5,035 nt of DNA from contig SLAU01000353.1 in the NCBI GenBank assembly GCA_007126675.1, forward strand, positions 1-5,035, given 5' to 3'. The notes under the pieces were generated by a model. That model did no database searches and had not been told where the DNA came from. It was given only the letters and a program-made list of their open reading frames with translations. The DNA comes from Balneolaceae bacterium (GTDB taxonomy: Bacteria > Bacteroidota > Rhodothermia > Balneolales > Balneolaceae). The position numbers were made by a program, and so were the translations under genes. Within the stretch, counting starts at the first letter, position 1. Every line of letters begins with the position of its first letter. Shown piece by piece: positions 1-5,035 of the stretch.

Positions 1-1
1 A

Positions 2-460
2 TCATTCAGAAAGTTCTTCTTTTACGACCCGGCTGACAATTGAGCCATCAGCTTTTCCTTTAAGTTTGCCCATCATAACTCCCATCACTTTCCCCATATC
101 CGACATACCGCTTGCGCCAAGCTGTGTGATCTGCTCTTTCACCGATGCGCGGATTTCATCTTCTGACATCATTTTGGGCAAAAACTCTTCAATAATTGCG
201 AGCTCTTCTTTCTCTTTTTCAACAAGATCATCACGTCCGCCTTGCGTAAACTGATCAATCGACTCTTTACGCTGTTTAGCGGCCTTCATAAGCACCTCAA
301 TAACCTGCTCATCCGAAATCTTGCTTTCGCCGCCTTTTCGTTCACTAATCTCTTTTTCAAGAATTTTTGCTTTCAGGGAGCGAAGCACACGAAGCCTGTC
401 AGCATCTTTCTGCTTCATTGCAGATTTTAAGTCTTCTAATATCTTGTCTTTTATATTCAT
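2..460 (-). CDS. yqeY: GatB/YqeY domain-containing protein
   Basis: The complete 152-residue ORF has the usual length of stand-alone YqeY proteins (about 150 aa). It reads ATG at 460 to TGA at 4-2. Family hallmarks visible are AMKQKD (14-19) with RLRVLR (22-27) in the N-terminal helices, GGRDDL (74-79) followed by a Glu/Lys-rich helix and FLP (93-95), and the C-terminal DMGKVMG (121-127) and LKGKADG (133-139). The C-terminal part is homologous to the tRNA-contacting tail domain of GatB, the Asp/Glu-tRNA amidotransferase subunit. YqeY itself lacks the amidotransferase catalytic domain; a tRNA-related role is inferred in the literature but not settled. The protein is soluble, with no signal peptide or membrane segment. 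The start is fixed by GGAGG four nt upstream, the only strong Shine-Dalgarno sequence in the window. The gene lies just past the terminator of the upstream ribosomal-protein operon, so its transcription needs read-through or its own promoter. Family assignment is secure; cellular function is not. Confidence 0.95.
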   Translation of the reverse strand: MNIKDKILEDLKSAMKQKDADRLRVLRSLKAKILEKEISERKGGESKISDEQVIEVLMKAAKQRKESIDQFTQGGRDDLVEKEKEELAIIEEFLPKMMSEDEIRASVKEQITQLGASGMSDMGKVMGVMMGKLKGKADGSIVSRVVKEELSE

Positions 461-464
461 ATTT

Positions 465-470
465 CCTCCA
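465..470 (-). promoter_or_regulatory. Strong Shine-Dalgarno sequence of yqeY
   Basis: On the minus strand the sequence TGGAGG is followed by AAAT and the yqeY ATG. This is a near-perfect match to the anti-Shine-Dalgarno core with short (4 nt) spacing. It decides the yqeY start. It contrasts with gyrB, gyrA, rpmB and the DUF4295 gene, none of which has a recognisable Shine-Dalgarno sequence; rpmG has only a weak AGAGG-like one. Confidence 0.8.
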
Positions 471-480
471 AAATGTAAGC

Positions 481-524
481 AAAAAAAAAGGTTCCATACC
501 GAAATCTTTCGATATGCAACCTTT
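481..524 (-). terminator. Intrinsic terminator of the rpmB-rpmG-DUF4295 operon
   Basis: The arms AAAGGTT (487-493) and AACCTTT (518-524) pair over 7 bp. Past a C/C mismatch, CATA (495-498) pairs with TATG (513-516). Past a C/A mismatch, CGAAA (500-504) faces TTTCG (507-511) around a tiny apical loop. Nine A residues at 481-489, of which 487-489 also belong to the stem, give a U-tract on the minus-strand transcript directly after the hairpin. This is the classic layout of a Rho-independent terminator for leftward transcription. On the plus strand the hairpin is followed by no T-run, so it is not a good terminator in that direction. It lies 19 nt after the stop codon of the DUF4295-type gene and ends 20 nt before the yqeY start. 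Confidence 0.85.
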
Positions 525-543
525 CAAAAGTGTTCAGTTTGAT

Positions 544-714
544 TTAAGACTTACTTTTATCAATAAACTCTTTCACATTATCCTGATCAATCATCGTTTC
601 GCGGAATGCATATTTCCCGCGGGCATTTTTTGTTGATATGATCACTTTAGCCATTTTTCGCTGAGACTTTTTTAACGCCTGAGCTTCTTCTCCGAATGCT
701 TGTTTCTTAGCCAT
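544..714 (-). CDS. DUF4295 family small protein (probable ribosomal protein bL38)
   Basis: This short ORF encodes 56 residues, from ATG at 714-712 to TAA at 546-544. It starts MAKKQAF, is Lys-rich and basic in its first half, has a central IISTKNARGKYAFRE segment (25-39) and ends in an acidic/basic helix NVKEFIDKSKS. Length, MAKK start, a Lys-rich helix followed by a 'K-x-x-x-G-x-Y-x-F' strand, and position directly after rpmB-rpmG all fit the DUF4295 family typical of Bacteroidota. From memory, the Flavobacterium johnsoniae ribosome structure described a new large-subunit protein, bL38, that I associate with this family; that link is recalled rather than shown by the sequence. The gap to rpmG is 9 nt, so the gene is surely in the same operon. 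No Shine-Dalgarno sequence is visible (TTAATTATT before ATG). The likely role is a structural component of the 50S subunit. Coding status is well supported by context and family resemblance. Confidence 0.85.
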   Translation of the reverse strand: MAKKQAFGEEAQALKKSQRKMAKVIISTKNARGKYAFRETMIDQDNVKEFIDKSKS

Positions 715-723
715 AATAATTAA

Positions 724-888
724 TTATTTAATTTCTTTATGAACCGTATGCTTTCTTAGCACCGGATTATACTTTTTCAGTTCAATTCTTTCGGTAGTGT
801 TTCTGCGATTTTTAGTAGTAACATACCGCGAACTTCCTGGCTTCTCAGTACATTCAAGTATAACCTGTATTCTGTTTCCCTTTGCCAT
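724..888 (-). CDS. rpmG: 50S ribosomal protein L33 (bL33)
   Basis: The 54-residue ORF runs from ATG at 888-886 to TAA at 726-724. It opens MAKGNRIQVILECTE and contains the family signature RYVTTKNRRNTTERIELKKYNP (21-42), ending in RKHTVHKEIK. This is the standard bL33 length and pattern. The protein binds 23S rRNA near the E site of the large subunit. Only one Cys (residue 13) is present, so this is the zinc-independent (C-minus) form without the paired CxxC motifs; nothing suggests Zur-type zinc control. The gene sits 12 nt after rpmB and 9 nt before the DUF4295-type gene, in one operon. A weak AGAGG-like stretch overlapping the rpmB stop lies about 10 nt upstream of the start. Identification is secure. 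Confidence 0.96.
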   Translation of the reverse strand: MAKGNRIQVILECTEKPGSSRYVTTKNRRNTTERIELKKYNPVLRKHTVHKEIK

Positions 889-900
889 TATTTACTACCT

Positions 901-1146
901 CTAAACTTCTTTAAGTAATGTTCCTTTTTCGCGGGCTTCTTTCAATACAGCTGAAATTCCTTTCTTGTTGATTGTTCTCAGCGTTTTAGCTGATACTTTC
1001 AGCGTTACCCATTTATCTTCTTCCGGAATATAAAACCGGTGTTTTTGCAGATTAAGATGGAAGCGGTGCTTGGTCTTATTGTTCGATTTTGAAGACCTGT
1101 AACCATTCAGCGCCTGCCTTCCAGTAATGTCGTCCTTGCGTGCCAT
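901..1146 (-). CDS. rpmB: 50S ribosomal protein L28 (bL28)
   Basis: This 81-residue ORF starts at ATG 1146-1144 and stops at TAG 903-901. Recognisable bL28 blocks are DITGR (6-10), the SNNKTKHRFHLNLQKHRF segment (21-38), KWVTLKVSAKTLRTINKKG (45-63) and a C-terminal helix ISAVLKEAREKG. Its length is close to the usual 75-85 residues. The protein is a structural component of the 50S subunit. It contains no Cys, so it is the zinc-free type. It is the first gene of the leftward operon rpmB-rpmG-DUF4295. A Bacteroidota-type promoter at 1180-1210 should start the message about 25-30 nt before this ATG. The sequence before the ATG is AT-rich with no Shine-Dalgarno match. Confidence 0.97.
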   Translation of the reverse strand: MARKDDITGRQALNGYRSSKSNNKTKHRFHLNLQKHRFYIPEEDKWVTLKVSAKTLRTINKKGISAVLKEAREKGTLLKEV

Positions 1147-1179
1147 GATTTAATCTATTACTGATTTTTTGATAGACAC

Positions 1180-1210
1180 CAAAAATATCGCTTATTATTT
1201 TTAAATTCAA
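1180..1210 (-). promoter_or_regulatory. Bacteroidota-type promoter for the rpmB operon
   Basis: Read on the minus strand, TTG (1210-1208) is followed by exactly 20 nt and then TATTTTTG (1187-1180). The latter is a full match to the Bacteroidota -7 element TAnnTTTG, and the TTG matches the -33 element at an accepted spacing. Transcription would start around 1172-1175, leaving a leader of under 30 nt before the rpmB ATG. The match, spacing and position agree, but no transcript data are available here. Confidence 0.7.
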
Positions 1211-1225
1211 TGTACAATTTCATAT

Positions 1226-1233
1226 TATTTTTG
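1226..1233 (+). promoter_or_regulatory. Candidate -7 element for gyrB
   Basis: TATTTTTG on the plus strand is a full match to TAnnTTTG and faces away from the rpmB promoter. No TTG lies at the right distance upstream; the best is a TTT at 1200-1202, 23 nt away, so the -33 element is poor. Transcription from here would begin near 1240 and give a gyrB leader of about 170 nt. In such AT-rich DNA a chance match is possible. A weaker alternative, TACCTTTT at 1333-1340, matches 7 of 8 positions but has no TTG upstream. Confidence 0.4.
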
Positions 1234-1256
1234 TTCTGATAAAGATCTGAAAAAAA

Positions 1257-1265
1257 TGTGGATAA
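1257..1265 (-). promoter_or_regulatory. Perfect DnaA-box match in the gyrB leader
   Basis: TGTGGATAA on the plus strand is TTATCCACA on the minus strand, the strongest-affinity DnaA box of the consensus TTWTNCACA. It sits 24 bp downstream of the candidate gyrB -7 element, in non-coding DNA. It is isolated: I see no second box in the intergenic region and no box cluster as expected at an origin. It may be a regulatory DnaA site, a titration site or chance. Confidence 0.35.
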
Positions 1266-1412
1266 CCCGCAATTCTCAAATCGGCCAAAAGAGCCGTATT
1301 CACGCCAAATCAGAAATACGCAATTAAAACCATACCTTTTTTTGAATTAACGCTTTTAAGCGGTATTTTAAGGCTCCTAAGAGGCTATTTTTAATATTAC
1401 TCAACCCCATTT

Positions 1413-3350
1413 ATGGCAAAAAAGAAAGGATCTGACTATAAAGCGTCAAATATTCAGGTATTAGAGGGGCTCGAAGCAGTGCGCAAACGGCCCTCAATGT
1501 ATATTGGAGATACAGCTCAGCGCGGACTCCACCACCTAATCAATGAAGTTGTGGATAACTCCATTGATGAGGCGCTGGCCGGGCACTGCGATCTCATAAA
1601 ATTAACCATCCACGAAAACGGCTCTATTACCGTGTCTGACAATGGTCGCGGTATACCGGTTGATGAACATCCAAAATTAAAATTACCGGCAGTTGAGGTA
1701 GTTCTTACTAAACTGCACGCAGGCGGTAAGTTTGATAAAGATTCCTATAAAGTATCCGGCGGTCTCCACGGCGTGGGTGTAAGCTGTGTAAATGCTTTAT
1801 CGAAAAAATTCAGCGCCGAAATTCACAGAGACGGTGAAATTTATGTGATGGAATTTGAAAAAGGTATTACAACAACTCCTTTAAAAACAACAGGTAAAAC
1901 AAAGGAGACCGGAACCATTATCAACTTCCTGCCGGACCCTGAAATTTTTACTCAAACCACTGAGTTTAAGTTTGATATTATTGCCGACAGGATGCGGGAA
2001 CTTGCATTTCTGAACCCTGAAATTACAGTCGAAATTTTTGATGAAAGGGAAGAAAACGAGGAGCTTGCCCGTACAACCTATCATTATGCCGGCGGTGTAA
2101 AAGATTTTGTCTCCTACCTTGATGAGGCACGCGAACCGCTTATGAAGGAGCCTATTTATATAGAAGGTACTTTAGAGAATGTGCCTGTAGAGCTTGCTAT
2201 GCAGTACAATAACAGTTACACGGAAAATGTGCATTCCTATGTGAATAACATTAATACGCGTGAAGGCGGAACGCATATCTCCGGATTCAGAAGAGCACTT
2301 ACCCGCTGCTTCAAAACCTATGCGGATAAGAACAATATTATAAAGTCGAACAGTAAGATTAATATCTCAGGTGAGGATTTCCGTGAGGGAATGACCTGCG
2401 TTCTGAGTGTTAAAGTTGCTGAGCCTCAGTTTGAGGGTCAGACCAAAACAAAACTTGGAAATTCGGAAGTTCAAAGCGCTGTTGAGGTAATTGTTTATGA
2501 AAAGTTAAGCGAATACCTGGAACAGAATCCGAAAACAGCCAAAAAAATCCTTGAAAAGGTGATTGTGGCTGCAGAGGCACGCGAAGCCGCTCGAAAAGCA
2601 CGTCAGCTCATTCAGCGTAAAAGTGTTATGAGCGGAGGCGGGCTTCCAGGTAAGCTGGCCGATTGCTCTATAAAAGATCCTGCACTCAGTGAAGTTTATC
2701 TTGTTGAGGGTGATTCTGCCGGCGGTTCAGCAAAAATGGGCCGAAACCGAAGTTTCCAGGCTATCCTTCCGCTGCGAGGTAAAATACTGAACGTTGAAAA
2801 GGCAAAGATCAACAAGATCCTTGAAAACAAGGAGATCCAGGCGATGATTACAGCCCTGGGCACAAGTGTTGGCCACGAAGAAGAATTTGAGCTTGAAAAG
2901 CTGCGCTATCATAAAATCATCATCATGACGGATGCTGATGTTGATGGCTCCCACATTCGCACACTGCTTCTCACATTTTTCTTCCGCTATATGCATCCGC
3001 TTATTGAAAACGGGCATGTTTACATTGCTACGCCTCCGCTGTACAGAATTACTGCCAGCCGTGGTGAGATTCAGTATGCATGGGATGACGATACGCGCGA
3101 CAAAATCATCAAAGATTTAAAGAAGTCGAAAAAGAAGTTTGATGTGTCGAGATACAAAGGCCTTGGTGAAATGAACCCTGAACAATTATGGGAAACCACG
3201 ATGGACCCTGAAACCCGAACACTTCAGCAGGTGACGATCGAAAATGCTGCCGCGGCTGATAAAATGTTTTCAACCCTGATGGGAGATGACGTAGAGCCCC
3301 GTCGCGACTTTATTGAGCGTAATGCCAAATACGCCAAGCTTGATATCTGA
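1413..3350 (+). CDS. gyrB: DNA gyrase subunit B
   Basis: GyrB is the ATPase and TOPRIM subunit of DNA gyrase (A2B2), which introduces negative supercoils using ATP. The 645-residue ORF is complete and has the usual length of forms lacking the large enterobacterial TOPRIM insertion. The GHKL ATPase domain shows Glu45 (catalytic base) and Asn49 in NEVVDNSIDEA, SDNGRG (75-80, Asp76 binding adenine) and the glycine-rich SGGLHGVGV (115-123). The transducer domain carries QTKTKLGN (343-350) with the ATP-contacting lysine loop. The TOPRIM domain has EGDSAGG (432-438) and DADVDG (507-512), giving metal ligands Glu432, Asp507 and Asp509. PLRGK (453-457) and YKGLGEMNP (581-589) follow. Arg139, equivalent to the coumarin-contact Arg136 of E. 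coli, is retained. The ATG at 1413 gives the MAKKKGSDYKASNIQVLEGLEAVR N-terminus expected for the family; no Shine-Dalgarno sequence precedes it. gyrA follows after 39 nt in the same direction. Confidence 0.99.
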   Translation: MAKKKGSDYKASNIQVLEGLEAVRKRPSMYIGDTAQRGLHHLINEVVDNSIDEALAGHCDLIKLTIHENGSITVSDNGRGIPVDEHPKLKLPAVEVVLTKLHAGGKFDKDSYKVSGGLHGVGVSCVNALSKKFSAEIHRDGEIYVMEFEKGITTTPLKTTGKTKETGTIINFLPDPEIFTQTTEFKFDIIADRMRELAFLNPEITVEIFDEREENEELARTTYHYAGGVKDFVSYLDEAREPLMKEPIYIEGTLENVPVELAMQYNNSYTENVHSYVNNINTREGGTHISGFRRALTRCFKTYADKNNIIKSNSKINISGEDFREGMTCVLSVKVAEPQFEGQTKTKLGNSEVQSAVEVIVYEKLSEYLEQNPKTAKKILEKVIVAAEAREAARKARQLIQRKSVMSGGGLPGKLADCSIKDPALSEVYLVEGDSAGGSAKMGRNRSFQAILPLRGKILNVEKAKINKILENKEIQAMITALGTSVGHEEEFELEKLRYHKIIIMTDADVDGSHIRTLLLTFFFRYMHPLIENGHVYIATPPLYRITASRGEIQYAWDDDTRDKIIKDLKKSKKKFDVSRYKGLGEMNPEQLWETTMDPETRTLQQVTIENAAAADKMFSTLMGDDVEPRRDFIERNAKYAKLDI

Positions 3351-3389
3351 TCAAATAAATATTTTTAAAATAAATTCTAACGTCTACTA

Positions 3390-5035
3390 ATGGCTACAGA
3401 AAAAATTATACCTATTACGATAGAAGATGAAATGCAATCATCGTACATCGATTATTCGATGTCAGTGATTGTTTCACGGGCACTTCCTGATGTTCGGGAC
3501 GGCCTTAAACCGGTTCACCGCCGTGTTCTTTATGGAATGAGTGAGCTGGGTATGCTTCACAATCGAAACTACAAGAAAAGTGCACGTATTGTTGGTGAGG
3601 TTCTTGGTAAGTATCATCCGCATGGCGACAGTGCCGTGTATGATTCGATTGTACGGATGGTTCAGGATTTTTCACTCAGATATCCGCTTGTTGACGGACA
3701 GGGCAACTTTGGCTCTGTAGACGGCGACTCTGCCGCAGCCATGCGTTACACAGAAGTGAAAATGCAGCGAATCGCAGAAGAGCTACTGACTGATATCAAT
3801 AAGGAAACAGTCGATTTTCAAACTAACTTTGATGATACGCTGCAAGAGCCTACCGTGCTTCCGGCCATGCTGCCCAACCTGTTACTTAACGGTGCATCCG
3901 GTATCGCAGTAGGTATGGCTACAAACATGCCGCCACACAACCTCACCGAAGTTGTAAACGGTATAGTAGCAACGATTGATGATTCTGAAATCAGCACAAA
4001 AGAATTGATGGAGCATATTACTGCTCCTGATTTCCCAACCGGCGGTATTATTTACGGTTATGAGGGAGTAAAAGACGCGTACGAAACCGGCCGCGGTAAA
4101 GTGGTAATGCGAGCCCGCGCTAATGTTGAAGAGATGCGCAACAACCGCGAGCAAATTGTGGTTACCGAGATCCCATACCAGGTTAACAAGGCAACACTGA
4201 TCGAAAAAATTGCCAACCTGGTAAATAATGAAAAGATCACTGATATCTCTGAAATTCGTGATGAGTCAGATCGCGAAGGAATGAGAATTGTGATTATGCT
4301 GAAGCGAAGTGCAAATGCCGGGGTAGTACTCAATCAGCTTTACAAGTATACCCAGATGCAGCAAACATTTGGTGTGATTAACCTTGCACTTGTTAAAGGA
4401 CGGCCAAAAGTTATGGCGCTCAAGGAATTGATTGAGCACTTTATTGAGCATCGTATAGAGGTGATCATTCGCCGTACTATTTACGATCTTGATCAGGCTG
4501 AAGCACGCGCTCATATTCTTGAAGGTTTAAAAATTGCACTTGATAATCTTGATGAAGTTATCAAAACAATTCGTGCATCAAGCAATCCGCAGGAAGCAAA
4601 TGAACAGCTTCGCAAGAAGTTTGCCCTTACCGATATACAGGCTAAGGCAATTCTGGACATGAGGCTTCAAAAACTTACAGGGCTTGAGCGCGACAAGATT
4701 GATCTCGAGTACCGTGATATTGTAGAGAAGATCTCTGAGTTCAGAAAAATTCTTTCAAGCCGCGATCAGCAAAAGGAAATCATCAAAAAAGAGTTAATCG
4801 ACATTAAAGACCGTTATGGTGATGAGCGGCGAACCGAGATCGTATATTCTGCTGAAGATTTCAATATTGAAGATATGATCGCCGATGAGGATGTGGTAGT
4901 AACCATCTCCAACAAAGGCTTCATCAAAAGAATGCCGGTTAGCGGTTATCGACGTCAGCGCCGCGGCGGAAAGGGAATGAAAGGCACCACTACAAAAGAT
5001 GATGAGTATGTGGAACATCTGTTTGTGGCAACCAA
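3390..5035 (+). CDS. gyrA: DNA gyrase subunit A (partial, 3' end beyond the window)
   Basis: GyrA is the DNA-cleaving and DNA-wrapping subunit of gyrase. The frame opens MATEKIIPITIEDEMQSS and stays open to the window end, giving 548 codons plus two bases of an expected 800-850. The winged-helix domain contains the KYHPHGDSAVYD segment (74-85) and the catalytic Arg119-Tyr120 in AAMRYTE; Tyr120 forms the covalent DNA link. The tower domain includes LNGASGIAVGMATN (166-179), with the DNA-intercalating Ile172. A long helical coiled coil and dimer gate follow, including DMRLQKLTGLE. The GyrA box QRRGGKG at 523-529 marks the first blade of the C-terminal beta-pinwheel and separates GyrA from ParC. 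Ser81 and Asp85, equivalent to E. coli Ser83 and Asp87, have the quinolone-susceptible type. There is no Shine-Dalgarno sequence before the ATG at 3390. The 39-nt AT-rich gap after gyrB has no terminator, so co-transcription is likely. The missing end is a window edge effect, not a broken gene. Confidence 0.98.
   Translation, partial: MATEKIIPITIEDEMQSSYIDYSMSVIVSRALPDVRDGLKPVHRRVLYGMSELGMLHNRNYKKSARIVGEVLGKYHPHGDSAVYDSIVRMVQDFSLRYPLVDGQGNFGSVDGDSAAAMRYTEVKMQRIAEELLTDINKETVDFQTNFDDTLQEPTVLPAMLPNLLLNGASGIAVGMATNMPPHNLTEVVNGIVATIDDSEISTKELMEHITAPDFPTGGIIYGYEGVKDAYETGRGKVVMRARANVEEMRNNREQIVVTEIPYQVNKATLIEKIANLVNNEKITDISEIRDESDREGMRIVIMLKRSANAGVVLNQLYKYTQMQQTFGVINLALVKGRPKVMALKELIEHFIEHRIEVIIRRTIYDLDQAEARAHILEGLKIALDNLDEVIKTIRASSNPQEANEQLRKKFALTDIQAKAILDMRLQKLTGLERDKIDLEYRDIVEKISEFRKILSSRDQQKEIIKKELIDIKDRYGDERRTEIVYSAEDFNIEDMIADEDVVVTISNKGFIKRMPVSGYRRQRRGGKGMKGTTTKDDEYVEHLFVAT

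Larger units (their letters stand above)
1147..1412. other. Divergent intergenic regulatory region between rpmB and gyrB
   Basis: This AT-rich 266-bp stretch lies between the divergent rpmB and gyrB starts. Its left half carries the two promoter candidates and a DnaA-box match, each listed separately. The right half (about 1280-1400) would be the gyrB leader if transcription starts near 1240. It holds only weak symmetry: CGTATT (1295-1300) with AATACG (1315-1320), and the near-palindrome CGCTTTTAAGCG (1351-1362). I see no tRNA, no recognisable riboswitch and no convincing terminator. Confidence 0.7.

Noticed and set aside
66..636. Overlapping plus-strand open frames of 62-89 codons opposite yqeY and the DUF4295-type gene
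   Set aside because: They are antisense to well-recognised genes, overlap one another in different frames and show no family resemblance.
1295..1320. Inverted repeat CGTATT, 14 nt, AATACG in the gyrB leader
   Set aside because: Six-base arms with a wide spacer are expected by chance in a 266-bp AT-rich region. No known operator was recognised.
1351..1362. Near-palindrome CGCTTTTAAGCG before gyrB
   Set aside because: Arms are only 5 bp around TT and no known operator was recognised. It is too short to call a regulatory site without comparative support.
1550..1558. Second perfect DnaA-box sequence TGTGGATAA in the same orientation as the one at 1257
   Set aside because: It lies inside gyrB and spells the conserved VVDN codons (gtt gtg gat aac) of the ATPase motif, so coding constraint explains it. 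It should not be counted as part of a DnaA-box cluster.
1881..5018. Minus-strand and out-of-frame open frames of 62-96 codons within gyrB and gyrA
   Set aside because: They lie inside highly conserved gyrase genes. Their translations look like reverse-complement shadows, with no start context or domain.
3390..5035. Possibility that the second gyrase-like gene is parC (topoisomerase IV)
   Set aside because: A complete GyrA box QRRGGKG, direct adjacency to gyrB and the HPHGDSAVYD region all point to GyrA.
1..5035. A previously undescribed multi-gene system, mobile element or CRISPR array
   Set aside because: Every long coding region belongs to a recognised core family. There are no repeat arrays, transposase motifs, attachment sites or unexplained gaps above 300 bp.

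Overview
The window is ordinary, conserved bacterial core genome. It has two divergent transcription units on either side of a 266-bp intergenic region. The best lineage guess is the Bacteroidota or a relative such as Balneolota/Rhodothermota. Three things support this: a small DUF4295-type protein, a family associated with Bacteroidota, directly follows rpmB and rpmG; a Bacteroidota-style promoter (TTG, 20 bp, TAnnTTTG) lies in front of rpmB; and most start codons lack a Shine-Dalgarno sequence. I cannot name a genus.

Minus strand, read from right to left: rpmB (bL28, 901-1146), rpmG (bL33, 724-888) and a 56-residue DUF4295/bL38-like protein (544-714) form a tight ribosomal-protein operon with gaps of 12 and 9 nt. 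It ends at a strong intrinsic terminator (481-524). Only 20 nt beyond the U-tract lies yqeY (2-460), a GatB/YqeY-domain protein and the only gene here with a strong Shine-Dalgarno sequence.

Plus strand: gyrB (1413-3350, complete, 645 aa) is followed after 39 nt by gyrA (3390 to the window end, 548 codons visible). GyrA stops shortly after its GyrA box, at the start of the C-terminal DNA-wrapping domain. Together the two genes encode the A2B2 DNA gyrase. All key catalytic residues are present, and the main quinolone-resistance positions have the susceptible type.

The intergenic region (1147-1412) holds a convincing rpmB promoter, a weaker candidate -7 element for gyrB, and one perfect DnaA-box match (1257-1265). 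I found no mobile element, CRISPR array, tRNA, rRNA or novel multi-gene system. The points most worth a second look are the terminator/Shine-Dalgarno arrangement before yqeY, the DUF4295/bL38-like gene, and the DnaA box in the gyrB leader.
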